64,000 nucleotides of DNA from Plantago ovata. Taxonomy: Eukaryota; Streptophyta; Magnoliopsida; Lamiales; Plantaginaceae. The stretch is taken from assembly GCA_028274465.1 (NCBI GenBank), contig CM051455.1, forward strand, positions 71,840,985 to 71,904,984, written 5' to 3'. This document shows positions 1-10,385 of the stretch, one piece after another. The translations under genes were made by a program, and so were the position numbers. The notes beneath the pieces were generated by a model. It searched no databases. It was not told the DNA's origin and worked only from the letters and a program-made list of their open reading frames with translations. Numbering within the stretch: position 1 is the first letter of the stretch; each line of letters starts with the position of its first letter.

Positions 1-1432
1 AGCCAAAATATTCTGTCTTGATGTCCAAGCAAGAAACATCATTATACGATCTACTCTAGATACTATACAGTGCAAACTGTGGGGTGCCAAAACTGCTAAG
101 GAAGCATGGAAAATGGTTCAAGATCTTTGTGTTGGATCTGACAAAACCAAGGAAAACAAACTCGAACTGCTAAAGTTGAAGTTTCAAATCATTAAACAAG
201 GTGCAAATGAGTCACTGGAAGACTTGGATTTCAGATTCACAACTCTAGTGAGTGAGATGGCTGCCTTAGGAGTTGGAACTTCTATTCAGATTCTGAAAAG
301 GTGAAAACCATTATTAGAAGTCTGAACCAAGAATGGATCCACACTCATAATTTCTACTACAATCAAGGAATGCCAAATATCACTCCAACCGAGTTGTTCT
401 CTCATCTTGCTACTGTCAACTATGAGACAAAGCAAAGAGAAAATGTGTTTGCTGAAAAATCGTAAAACATTGCTCTTGCTGCCAAGCCGTCATCTTCTAA
501 AAAGAAGAATGATAAAGAGCCTGCTGATGAAAACGCTCTTGCTGTTAGAAACATCAAGAAATTCATCAGTAAGGAACTTGAAAGGCGAAAATCAAAAGAG
601 AAGCTGAAAAAGCATCTTGGTAACAACTACCATAAATACAAGAATGAAGCTAGCTCGCTGAACAAGCAAGCTGAGCAAGCAAATTCCTCCGAAGAACCAG
701 CAGTTGGCAATGATTTTTGCTTTTATTGTAAGAAGCCTGGACACTTCAAAGAAAAATGTCCCTTACTGAAAGGGAAACCTGCTGAAAAGAAGAAGAAGTT
801 TAAAAGGGCTTTAATTGCTGAAGAAAAGAAAAAGCTTCAAGAAAAAATCGATGCTCTGTGCATTGAAACAAGCTCTGAAGACACAAAGGTAGAGAGTTCA
901 GACACTGAAGAAGAAGAAGCCACTCTTGATGTAGAGATTGGCAAGGAAGTTTGTGGAATAGCTATGGAAGCTTATCCAGATGTGTCAAACTACGAGTTCT
1001 GCCTCATGGCCGGTCATGTAAATTGTCCTACCTCGGACTCTGATTTAGAAAGTAAAGATGACATTTACCTTGATAGAATTCAAGGAGGAATCGAAAGATT
1101 TGAGAAAACTCTGTGCAAACAGCAAGAGAAACTACAGAATGCTGAACTTCTGACTAAGCAAACTACTGAAAAGTACGTCTTGATGAGCGTTGGGTCAGAA
1201 AAGAAGGATGTTGAAATATTACATCTCAAGAAGTTCATTGCTGAAGCTACAGAGAAGAATGCTCAAATGGCAATAGAATTGGAAGAATATCCGTCCTCAA
1301 TTCTAAAGTTACTTGGTGAAATACAAGAAATGAAAAAGATGAAAGTCAATTTCAAATCTTATGCGGATGCTAGTAACACGCTGACTGAACTAAACTCTTA
1401 TATGAGAGATCCATCTCAGTAAGAAGGTCTAG
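1..1432 (+). pseudogene. Sirevirus-like copia element P: gag, first part (decayed)
   Basis: This is the gag of a Ty1/copia element; its start lies left of the window. Translated pieces match the gag of copies M, B2 and C: a copia-type gag core (UBN2-like, about 60-300), a Lys/Glu-rich linker, then a CX2CX4HX4C zinc knuckle (CFYCKKPGHFKEKCP, about 717-763), then an acidic coiled-coil segment to the S1 insertion. Gag forms the virus-like particle and the knuckle binds RNA. The frame is broken near 280-300 and by a stop near 463 (TAA where the other copies read through). A further stop (CAG or AAG to TAA, about 1418) precedes the S1 site. The knuckle plus the pol and ORF3 of sister copies support a Sirevirus-like assignment. 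The piece cannot make a full Gag. Confidence 0.85.
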
Positions 1433-2685
1433 TGATGAATGTGTATTTTACACTTTCATTCGAGTCTTTTTCACCTATTTTAGCTATCCTCTATGTTAAT
1501 TTAGCTATATTTTAGTACATTTTATTAGAATAGTGTCACGTTTCCCTTTAGATTTTATTTTACATGTTTTGGTTGAAATTCGGGGATTTCTGGGCAAATA
1601 TATTAAAGTTGACAAGGAATTGGTGTTCCAGAAGCCTATTTGGAGTATCTGAAGGTTTTCGGATAGGATTTGGAGTCTAGGGGTCGAATCTGGAGGTTAG
1701 AAGGCCATTAGAAGTCTGAAACCGAGTCCGAAAAGGTGAAGAAATCCAAATCCGCGTCGAAAAACGCGGAATTCCGCGAAAAAGACGGGGGGCGAACCGC
1801 CCCAGAGATATTTCGGGGCCTATATATAGAGCTCAGTTTTTCTCCGAAAATCATATCTTTCCAAGCCTACTTTCTCACCTCTCTCTATAGTTTTAGGTAG
1901 GAAATCCCGGGGCCTATCCTGGGAGTTCCATAGCTTAGGGGATACTTTTTCATAGCAGTTTGGAGCTCGTAGGATCGCAATCATCCGGAGATGGACAACC
2001 TTCGGTAACTTTGTATCTTACAGTTTTATTCTACTTATTTTATTTATCTTTCAATATGTTTTCTTCTATGATTTCTGTTGATTGCATGCATAATATGAGT
2101 AGCTAAACTTATCATTGGTGGTAGTATGTGAATTCTTAGCGAGGGAAGATAATCATGCTAATGGCTATATCGCGCATTATACTCCGTGTCATTGTTTTAT
2201 TTCGTTGATCAGTTGTAACCAAAATTCTCGTATGTTGTATTGATCATTATGCACAATTGGACACTAGTCGACCATCAGACCAATTATCTTCGTAGTGTTG
2301 AATAATTACGGAACACATTAGGACAATCGTGATTGACTAGTCAGACTAGATTATCTTCGTAGTGCTTAATACTTGCAACAGGACACTAGATTGATTCAAA
2401 GATCTCTATGCAAGACCGAGGAATTTATGCATGATTATCGACCCATTATGCTAAGAAGGACCATACTATCACCAATCTCCATTATCTGCTAGAAACCCCC
2501 TATTGCTATCTGTCTGCTGTTTTTATATTCTAAATTAGATTAGATAAAGCTAGTTATAGTCCTGAGAGAACGACACTCGAGTCATTCTACTACTACACTA
2601 CGGTTTTCGTTGTAGTTGTGGATTGCCTTTGGCTAAATAACAAATTTATTTGCTGAATTGGAATCCGACAAATTCTCGTTCATCA
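1433..2685 (+). mobile_element. Solo LTR S1
   Basis: A 1253-bp LTR with no internal region. It begins TGATG and ends CATCA, a perfect 5-bp inverted end, and is flanked by the 5-bp TSD TCTAG (1428-1432 and 2686-2690). Joining the flanks rebuilds the gag sequence seen uninterrupted in copies M and B2. A TATA-like run (1821-1829) followed by a pyrimidine-rich stretch suggests + orientation. A second copy of the family is S2 (24498-25739). Solo LTRs form by recombination between the two LTRs of a full element. The parent superfamily cannot be told from an LTR alone. Confidence 0.9.
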
Positions 2686-2690
2686 TCTAG

Positions 2691-3433
2691 GTGCCACTTA
2701 TGAAGGTGATGATGTCATACTCTTGAGTGAAGACAAATCACCAATCACCTTTGTTCGTGCAACTGATAGTGGTCAACCAGAAATCTATCAATTTGGTCAA
2801 TCTAAGGTTGCTGAAATAAGCAATCAAGTACCTACGACCAAAAAGCCAGTTGTTGCTACTCAAAGTAACAAGACTTTAAAAGGAAAACAGGTTGTTGAAA
2901 AGCAAACTGTTCAGAAAAAGGATGTCGTAAAGCATCCTGCCAAACAAGTTGCTGAAAAGCAAGTTGTTAAGACTAAAGGCAAGATTACTAGAAGTAATCA
3001 GAAGACCTTTGCTGACAAACCAGAATCAAGTAAGGTTGCTGAGACAAAAGCTCAGCATACTCCGAAAAGTGGACATGGATTCAAAACCAAGCAAAGTCAA
3101 CTTTTTCATGAGTATAAGCAAAGTCAACAAAGATACTTCAAAGAGATGAACAAAACCAAGCCTAAGAGTTCTGACAAAACTCAAAATGCTAGGACTAGAA
3201 GGAACCTTGCTAGAAAAGAACTTACTGAAATGTATGTTTAGCAAAAGGGTCAACCAAGCAAGACACCACATCAGAAAGTGGACTTGATTAGCAATGATCA
3301 AAAGTCTTTCGGTTCTAAGCCCTCTAGTTCTTTAGCAAGTAGAAAACAAGTCAAGATTGAAAAACTCAAGACTTGGGTTTCCAATGGGCGTTTTCTTGAA
3401 CATGTTAATGGACATCCAATATTGGATAATTAA
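2691..3433 (+). pseudogene. Element P: gag, C-terminal part
   Basis: Gag resumes after S1 and runs to a TAA at 3431-3433. The product is Lys/Gln/Val-rich with repeated KQVxEKQ-type heptads, very basic, and ends in a short tract shared by all copies. A CAG-to-TAG change at 3239-3241 interrupts the frame relative to M and B2. The pol frame opens right after the gag stop in the -1 frame, the same arrangement as in B2. The 25 nt after the gag stop end at the M insertion site. Confidence 0.8.
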
Positions 3434-3458
3434 CTTGTTTACTCTTGATTGTGCAGAC

Positions 3459-5109
3459 TGTTGGTCCCTTTAAACAACAAGAAAAGATTAGAGGGGGGGG
3501 GGGGGTGAATAGACTTTTCAAATTTTCGTCGTTTAAAACTTTCTCAGCAAGTACTTATTACTTTTCAGTAATGAGTTTGCTGGTACTTAACTTTCTCAGC
3601 AAGCGTAAGTTACTTTTCAGCAACTTGGTTTGCTGATACTTAAAATCAGAGAGCGAAAGTCTTTGATACAATAAGTGCTCTTTCAGTAAGTAAATGTTTC
3701 AGCAAGTGATGTGAGTGACTGTGTACAGACAGATATGATTTGCTGAAAACTAAATACAATAAGTAAATCACACAAACACTTTTATAGTGGTATATGAGAG
3801 TGGCGTAATCTCTCAACTAATCCACTTTGTCCTTTCTAGGACTGAATCCACTAAGATATGATTGAGGTTCCTTACAATCTCCTATCTAGAGCGATTCAAC
3901 AGAAACCAAAGCACACTTGCTTTGTCTCCAACCTAATCTAGAGAATGTAACCTTGTTCAACACCAAACTTGGTACTTTTAATCAGCAAAACTATGCTCGA
4001 TTAAGTTCGCCCTGAATATCACGCCTCAAAGGGTGTATTTTCAGTTAGAGATTTTTGGGGTGAGATAACTTAATTATAACTTATTCAGTTACAACAAGTA
4101 ATCTAAGAAACACAACTTTGAATACTTTGCAGTAAACAAGTTTGATTGTTTCTGGTGTCAAGACTTGTTCTTGTTCGAAAGAAAGAACACTTGACTAATT
4201 TCTTAGCCAAGTTTGTTCTACTTGTTCACAAGTAGCTTTTTCAAGCTTTAAGTCTTGGAACGGATCAATGGCAGTAAGAGTATTTGAAGGTATGTGAGTT
4301 TAAGCACAAGTGAGAGTTTGATCACGTTGTTGACACACTTCAACTCTTCGCCGGATGACCTCTATTTATAGTGCAATTAAGGAGCCGTTTGAATTTTAAA
4401 TTCCAAGGCTTTTGATCGTTAAGATGTCACTATCTTGCTTTTGTACTTTCAGCAGCGTCCTTGTTTGTCTTCTAGTCTTCATGTCCTTCGCGTGTAAGCT
4501 TTGCATTTAATGCATATTTGAATAGAAACAAACAGTAACATTGGAGCGCAAATTCAAGTACTTTCAGCAAGAAGTCACATATGTTCCATCAGCAAGTGGT
4601 TAGTCTCAGTTTCAGCAAGCACAACCTACTCTGTCTTTCAGATTTTCACTTATGCAATGCTGTTGCTGAAGTTTCCACTTTCTGAGCAACATGTGCCTTT
4701 GTAGATACCAGTCTTTCAGCAATCTTCAAGTCTTCAGATCTTCGAATTCTTCAAGTCTTCAGATCTTCAATAATGTTCAAGATTCTGAGCGGTTTCTAAA
4801 TGCTTCAATAGTTTGTTTGTACAAACAAAGTACATCGTCAGCAAATGCTTCAATAGGTTATTTTCTTTTCAGAAAATAAGATACATCATAAGCTACAGCA
4901 TCAATAAGTTATTTTCTTTTGAGAAAATAAAATACATAATACGCTAAAGAAATAACTTATCTAGCACCTAATCTAAGTCTTCAGCAAACGTTCCTCTTTT
5001 ACAATGTCCTTAAAATTCTAAATTCCTATGGACCTTAAGAGTACTAGTTACTGGACTTTCCTTAATTTAGCATGATTAATTGCTCATCAAAATTACAAGT
5101 TTCCTAACA
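3459..5109 (-). repeat. 3' LTR of element M
   Basis: A 1651-bp LTR; on the minus strand it starts TGTTAGGAAAC and ends in ACCAACA. It is the only full-length LTR of M. A TATAAATA box lies on the minus strand at about 4362-4371. Close to the LTR's sense 3' end is a long C tract (13 G on the + strand, about 3493-3505). Short words TTTCAGCAAG and TTTGCTGA recur many times in its first few hundred + strand bases. It aligns throughout to the B2 and C LTRs (54350-55918, 58101-59656). Confidence 0.92.
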
Positions 5110-5125
5110 AATGTCCCCCTTTTTT
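5110..5125 (-). promoter_or_regulatory. Polypurine tract of element M
   Basis: Read on the minus strand, an A-run followed by GGGGGACATT abuts the 3' LTR start. This is the expected plus-strand primer site for reverse transcription. The roughly 280 bases from here to the ORF3 stop contain no other recognisable feature. Confidence 0.75.
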
Positions 5126-5408
5126 ATGTTACAATCCATGGCTAAATTAATTGTTACCCTTTTAGAGGTTTCTGATGTTGAAAAAATCAGTTGATTAATA
5201 CAAGCATACTTGAATAGTTAAACAGTAAGCATAAGTAAATTGCATAATCAAAAACCAATAAGAGTCAAAAGCTTCATTGCTGATAGTTATCTTTCAGAAG
5301 TTTACAAGAAAAGGCAGAGTTAACTTAAAGAGAATCAGCAAACAAAAACTTTAACAAAACGTATTACAAGGAGTTAAGCTCTTCCTGAGGATTTTGTCAA
5401 AATCTCTC

Positions 5409-8400
5409 TTACACTCTTCTCAGCAAGTGCAGTAAATTCAACACAGTCCTTTTTTGAAGAATTCTTGCATTTTTGCAGGCAGTATGATGATGCTTTTCAA
5501 CATTCATTTCCATGTAGTGAGAGTAGTAAGCGATGCCAGGTGGTTTGATCAGATTTGGTTCTTGTCTATATGTCTTACCAATGGCGATTCTTCTTACTGA
5601 GACCTCAAGATTCAACCATCTCCCAGCAATATTTCTTGGGAGGGATTCTTCCCTTTGATTTCTTTCGACTTTGAGTTCAATCCATTTGAACATTTGATTC
5701 AAAATGGTTGTAGGAAAGAACTCATTTACCAGCATGTCTTCCAGCTTTAAGATCCAGCAACCATGAATGTTTCTGATTACATTCTGAGTGGTTTCTTCAT
5801 TGCTGGTCTTTGTGTATTCAATGCCGGAGCCAATAGCAATGCTGGCCAGCCTCTTTTCTTCATGTCTTTGCCTTCTTTTTCTTGTCTTAGCATTGTCTTG
5901 ATCTCTTGCTGAAGAGCCAGACGAAAAATTCTTTGAGTGGCCAGACGAAATCAAGGCTGTTAAGGGTCTAGCTCTTATGGCTTGAGCTATTGTTTGATTG
6001 TCATCATCTGCATCATCTTCATTCAGATTATGATGACTTTCAGTATGGAAAAAATCTTGACTTTCTGCAGCGGTTTTTCTCTTTTTGGTACTTGCTGAAT
6101 TCAACTCAGATTCTGCTTGCCTTTTAGAACTTTGATCTTTTTCAGCAAGTGGTTCTATGGGCAGTGGCTCATCAACAGCAGGAGGAGTTTCGTTTCTTTT
6201 TCTGGTACTTTTCTTTTCCCCCTTAGACATGGATTGCAACATCGGAGTGATGTGCAGAGAATAAAACTCATTGCAATTTTCAGCAAGAGTGCTTAAACTG
6301 TTATACTTCATGATGATTTGTTGTTGGTCAGAAGTCATTTTTGACAACTCTCTTTGAATACTCATCATGTTCTCTTCATGTCTTTGCTCTGTTGCGGCCT
6401 TCTCATCCATAAAAGTCTGTGCCTTTACGAGAGCGGTCTTTGCTAGCTTTAGAGCTTGACTTACATCTTCTTCATAGCTTTTGTGATAAAGACTGATGTC
6501 TTTTTGAGCTATGGTCAAAGTAGTAGTGCGTCTCAGCACTGTAGCCAAAATCTTTCCAAAGTCAAGTGGGCCCTCAGCAAGCAATGCCTCATCTTCAGCT
6601 TTGCAGGCATTATGGACTTCCTTTAGTGCTAAAATTCTAGGAGTAAACTCCTCAACTTTTGGGAACGACACTAAATGTGGTGTCAAGGAATGAACCTTAA
6701 GTTCGGAAGCAAACTGATCATCATGCGTCAGCAATTCTGCTCTTAGACCATCGTCTAAATCATTGATGAAATCAGGAGGAGGAATCTGAACAACTTTTGG
6801 GTCTCGCTTGGATTGTTCATCCTCATTTTCTGACAAGTCGTCATCATCCTCAGATTCATCAAGTTGAGCAACTTTTGAACCTTTATCAATAGCTTCACTT
6901 CCTTTTTGTTGAGTGGTTGCTGATGGCAACGCTTCAGACTCAACAACTGGAGTTTCACCAGTAGTTAGTTTTAATTGAGTAGTTGTTGAAGGCAACGTTT
7001 GAGACTCAATAAATGGAGTTTCGCCAGTAGTTAGTTTTAATTGAGTTTGAGACTCAATTACTGGAGTTTCGCCAGTATTAAATGGAAGGGAGGGGACTTC
7101 CGTTGATCTTACTCCTGAAGATTGACCAATTTTTAGATCCTGCGTATGCCTTGCATGGATCAAGAGACTAATCTGGAGAGCGCCTTGGTAATCTTCATCT
7201 TGTTCATCATCATCATCAAGGTTTTCTTCAGTAACCTTGGCATCAGAAATTGGACTTTTGCCATTTTTCAAGGCAGCCCTTTTTCTGGCATATTCTTCTT
7301 CTGTATCAACACCTTGCACAGGTGCTTGATTTTCAGCAGCAGCAGGAGGAGGTTGAGATTCAGGTTGTTGTTGTTCAGCTTGCTTATTTTTAGGTTGAGC
7401 ATTTTCAGCAGCTGTCAAATTCAATCCTCCAGCATCAGGACTTGGACCTTGATTGTCATCATCATCGTCTTTCTTGTCCTTGGAATCTTTTCCTTCATCA
7501 TCACTGGGATCAGTGGGAATGTTCTCATCTTCTACTTCTTCATCACCGTCTGTCAGAATGACTAGCTCAACATGCTTGTATAGAGCAACACTTGTCACTT
7601 CCTCTTCCTCATTGATTTTGTGGGGATCCGCCACCACAGGTACAAATGAACCTTTGAGCATCACAGCTTGTTCAGCTGGAGAGGCACTCTTCAATTTTGC
7701 CTTCATATTCTCTCTGATTTGGGCAATCAGATTCGAGCTCATTTGCCGAGAATATGTCATTTCTTCAGGAAGGATGGAGTGGACAAATGTTTCGAGCTTC
7801 AGCAGAGAAGATCTCTTTTTCTCGTTTGAGAGATGAAGGTGAAGATCAGAGAAATCCATTCGCCTGTACCTTTGCCAGTTGCTGACGGACTTAGCAACTC
7901 TTGACAAAGTTGTCCTTTTGAAGTTCAAGTACAGTTCTTCAGAACTTACTTGAAGATCTTCAGTGATGAGTACCACTTCAGTGGTCTCCTTTTGAGCCTG
8001 AAAAAGAACGTTATTTAGATCAGGAATGGTTTGGAGAATTGTTTTAGAGTTTATATCTGAAACATGATTTACCTGCTGAGAATCAGCAAGCTCATGTAGT
8101 ACAATTTCCATTCCATGAGGAGCTTGAGTAGCATCCTCCATTTGTTCATCCTGAAATAAATTAGAGTTAGACACAAGTACTAAGCTGTCAAACTTAGTTT
8201 TTATACCAAAATTATTAACTACCTGCTGAGCAGGGAGTGTTTGTTCTGGTGCAGAGGCTTCAGTAACCATCTGACTTGCATCTTGAGAAGTCTGTGGAGA
8301 TAATATAATATTAGCAAAAGAACAATTTTCAGAAATTGAAGTTTTACTGATGGTTGAATTAACTACCTGCTGAAGAAGGACAGGTTGTGGCTCAGTCCTT

Positions 8401-10385
8401 TCAGCATTAACAGTTTCTTCAGCTTCTTGGACGGTTTCTTCAACAGACTTCTGGTTTTGCTCTATTTGAGAAAGCTGTGCGGTTTCAGCAATCTCCGTTG
8501 TCTCTGAAATGACAAGTTGAGCAGAAGCATCTTGACCCTTGAGCTCACTACTTGTCATGAAGGCATCAATAGATTTGGTGGATGATTCTTCAATCTCCAA
8601 CTCCATTTGTTTGCTTATTTCTTCTAGTACAAGCTGGACTTTTTCGATTGATGTCTTGGGTGAACTTGGGCCAGTATTCTCAGCATCACGAGATGCGTCG
8701 TTGAATAATGCTTCTTGTGTTTCAGCAACTTCTTGAACCGGAACCATGGCTGTCTCAGCAACTGGTTCTTCAGCAAGTGGAGTTTCAGCAACTTGATGAG
8801 TTGCTTGTTCAGCAACCATCTTTTCAGCAGCATCAGCAACTGCCGCTCTTTGCAGATCAGTAGCAATGTCACTTGCTGGTCTCAAAGTTGGATCATCTAG
8901 ATTATCTACAATGTAGATATCTGGGACTTGGACAGGAATTTCATTTCCACTGCCTTGTGGTCTATTCTTAGTAGAAGTATCAATGTTAAGTTGATTGTTG
9001 AAGGCTTCCGCAAACACTTCAACATTGCTGACATAGGCTTCAGTAATCACCTCAGCAACATCTACTGGCAAATGCGTTTCAGCATTTGTCTGGGAATTGT
9101 CTGAGAGGTCTTGGACAGCAGAGACTGACTTGCGGGCCAGTGTTTTCTTTCTTTTGTTGCTGGTCCGTTTCCTCTTAGGTACGGGGTTTGCTGATGACGT
9201 TGCAGTCTGAGTGTCATCATCAGCTTTCCGCTTTTCAGCAACGGCTCTTGTACACATACCTTGTTGATTTTCTACAGCAGTTTCTTTTGTGTTACCACCA
9301 CCAACAACAGTTTCATCTCTAAGTTGCTGAGTGGTAACATCTGCAGCTGTTGTATACCTTTCTTGTTGGCTTGTGCTGACAACATTTGCAGTTGTTGTCT
9401 TCTTAGTTTTCTTTCCAGCAATCTTAGGTACATTATCCTTGTAGAACGATCTTCCCACATTGCACAAAGATTTCTTGATTGGCAATGGGTTTCTTAGCTG
9501 AATCCTGAAATGTTCAAGGATATAGCATATCTTGATTCCATACATAACTGGAAAGGAAGGTGAGACCTTGTTGTCTTCTACCTTTACCTTAAACTTAGTA
9601 ACACAATCAACAAGCCTGTTGAAAATGTACTTAGCCCAGTTAAGTTCCGTTTTATTTTCATGGATATGCATCAGCAATGGCCATCTTCTCAGGCCTACTT
9701 GGTCAATTTCTCCAACTTGGGAGTCAAGAACTTTTATTAGTAGCAGAGCTACTAGACCAAGTGAATGGCAGAGATGCTTTCTCTTAACGTGCTTTGTCCA
9801 AGTCACGGGAGCAATCTCGCCTTTCTTCATTTTCTCATTTCTGACGTCACTGTAGAAAGCTTCAATTTCTTCGTCAGTGGCAGTGACGTCATCTTCAGTT
9901 CCAGTGGTTGGAATCTGAAAAATCTCCGCTAAATCAGTCCATTTCAGGACGATTTGCGTGTTCTGAACATGAGTAAAGATCACTTTTTCAGTGACTCCTT
10001 TACTATCAGTAAGGGACTGGATTTCTGCATTGTTGTAGAATTCCATTGTATCAATCATGCTCATTTGCTTAGCGCGAGCAGAGATAAAGTTCATGAGGCC
10101 TTGCTGCTTGATAAGCTCAAGCGCCTCTTCATTTTCGTCATCTAGTTCTTGTTCATAAAAGTACCTAATGTACTTTTCTTTTGCAAAACCTCCCCATTGC
10201 ATCAACATCTCACACTTTGCAGTGTCAAGATATGACGGAGGCATAGGTTTTTCAGAAATGCGGTCGTTTTTCAACACAACTTTCGTTGTGTTTGTGGTCG
10301 GAGTAGTCACCGGAGCAGTGCGTGTTTCAGCACTGTCAACCTTTGACGACTTTGAGGACTTAGAAGACTGTCTCTTGGGAGCCAT
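5409..10385 (-). CDS. ORF3 of element M: giant Sirevirus env-position protein, 1658 aa
   Basis: One uninterrupted frame of 1658 codons, starting at the first Met 908 bp downstream of the pol stop and in the same orientation. This is the position of the env-like ORF of Sireviruses, but far longer than most I know of. Residues about 45-300 form a compact, hydrophobic domain resembling the 'putative plant transposon protein' type (blocks MEFYNNAEI, HSLGLVALLLIKVLD, RRWPLLMHI). Residues about 402-417 are a basic, NLS-like cluster. The middle is low-complexity and rich in Ala/Glu/Gln/Val. About 1102-1148 hold three copies of a TTGETPxxES repeat. About 1055-1190 are acidic, about 1305-1362 look like a coiled coil, and about 1550-1635 are ordered again. 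I see no convincing signal peptide or transmembrane helix. B2 carries a broken copy (44660-47604). The function is unknown; 'envelope' is only positional. Confidence 0.8.
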   Translation of the reverse strand: MAPKRQSSKSSKSSKVDSAETRTAPVTTPTTNTTKVVLKNDRISEKPMPPSYLDTAKCEMLMQWGGFAKEKYIRYFYEQELDDENEEALELIKQQGLMNFISARAKQMSMIDTMEFYNNAEIQSLTDSKGVTEKVIFTHVQNTQIVLKWTDLAEIFQIPTTGTEDDVTATDEEIEAFYSDVRNEKMKKGEIAPVTWTKHVKRKHLCHSLGLVALLLIKVLDSQVGEIDQVGLRRWPLLMHIHENKTELNWAKYIFNRLVDCVTKFKVKVEDNKVSPSFPVMYGIKICYILEHFRIQLRNPLPIKKSLCNVGRSFYKDNVPKIAGKKTKKTTTANVVSTSQQERYTTAADVTTQQLRDETVVGGGNTKETAVENQQGMCTRAVAEKRKADDDTQTATSSANPVPKRKRTSNKRKKTLARKSVSAVQDLSDNSQTNAETHLPVDVAEVITEAYVSNVEVFAEAFNNQLNIDTSTKNRPQGSGNEIPVQVPDIYIVDNLDDPTLRPASDIATDLQRAAVADAAEKMVAEQATHQVAETPLAEEPVAETAMVPVQEVAETQEALFNDASRDAENTGPSSPKTSIEKVQLVLEEISKQMELEIEESSTKSIDAFMTSSELKGQDASAQLVISETTEIAETAQLSQIEQNQKSVEETVQEAEETVNAERTEPQPVLLQQVVNSTISKTSISENCSFANIILSPQTSQDASQMVTEASAPEQTLPAQQVVNNFGIKTKFDSLVLVSNSNLFQDEQMEDATQAPHGMEIVLHELADSQQVNHVSDINSKTILQTIPDLNNVLFQAQKETTEVVLITEDLQVSSEELYLNFKRTTLSRVAKSVSNWQRYRRMDFSDLHLHLSNEKKRSSLLKLETFVHSILPEEMTYSRQMSSNLIAQIRENMKAKLKSASPAEQAVMLKGSFVPVVADPHKINEEEEVTSVALYKHVELVILTDGDEEVEDENIPTDPSDDEGKDSKDKKDDDDDNQGPSPDAGGLNLTAAENAQPKNKQAEQQQPESQPPPAAAENQAPVQGVDTEEEYARKRAALKNGKSPISDAKVTEENLDDDDEQDEDYQGALQISLLIHARHTQDLKIGQSSGVRSTEVPSLPFNTGETPVIESQTQLKLTTGETPFIESQTLPSTTTQLKLTTGETPVVESEALPSATTQQKGSEAIDKGSKVAQLDESEDDDDLSENEDEQSKRDPKVVQIPPPDFINDLDDGLRAELLTHDDQFASELKVHSLTPHLVSFPKVEEFTPRILALKEVHNACKAEDEALLAEGPLDFGKILATVLRRTTTLTIAQKDISLYHKSYEEDVSQALKLAKTALVKAQTFMDEKAATEQRHEENMMSIQRELSKMTSDQQQIIMKYNSLSTLAENCNEFYSLHITPMLQSMSKGEKKSTRKRNETPPAVDEPLPIEPLAEKDQSSKRQAESELNSASTKKRKTAAESQDFFHTESHHNLNEDDADDDNQTIAQAIRARPLTALISSGHSKNFSSGSSARDQDNAKTRKRRQRHEEKRLASIAIGSGIEYTKTSNEETTQNVIRNIHGCWILKLEDMLVNEFFPTTILNQMFKWIELKVERNQREESLPRNIAGRWLNLEVSVRRIAIGKTYRQEPNLIKPPGIAYYSHYMEMNVEKHHHTACKNARILQKRTVLNLLHLLRRV

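Noticed and set aside
7146-7836. + strand frames of 139 and 127 codons
   Set aside because: They are antisense to the acidic/Ser-rich part of ORF3; hydrophobic and Ser runs are the expected complement of Asp/Glu codons.
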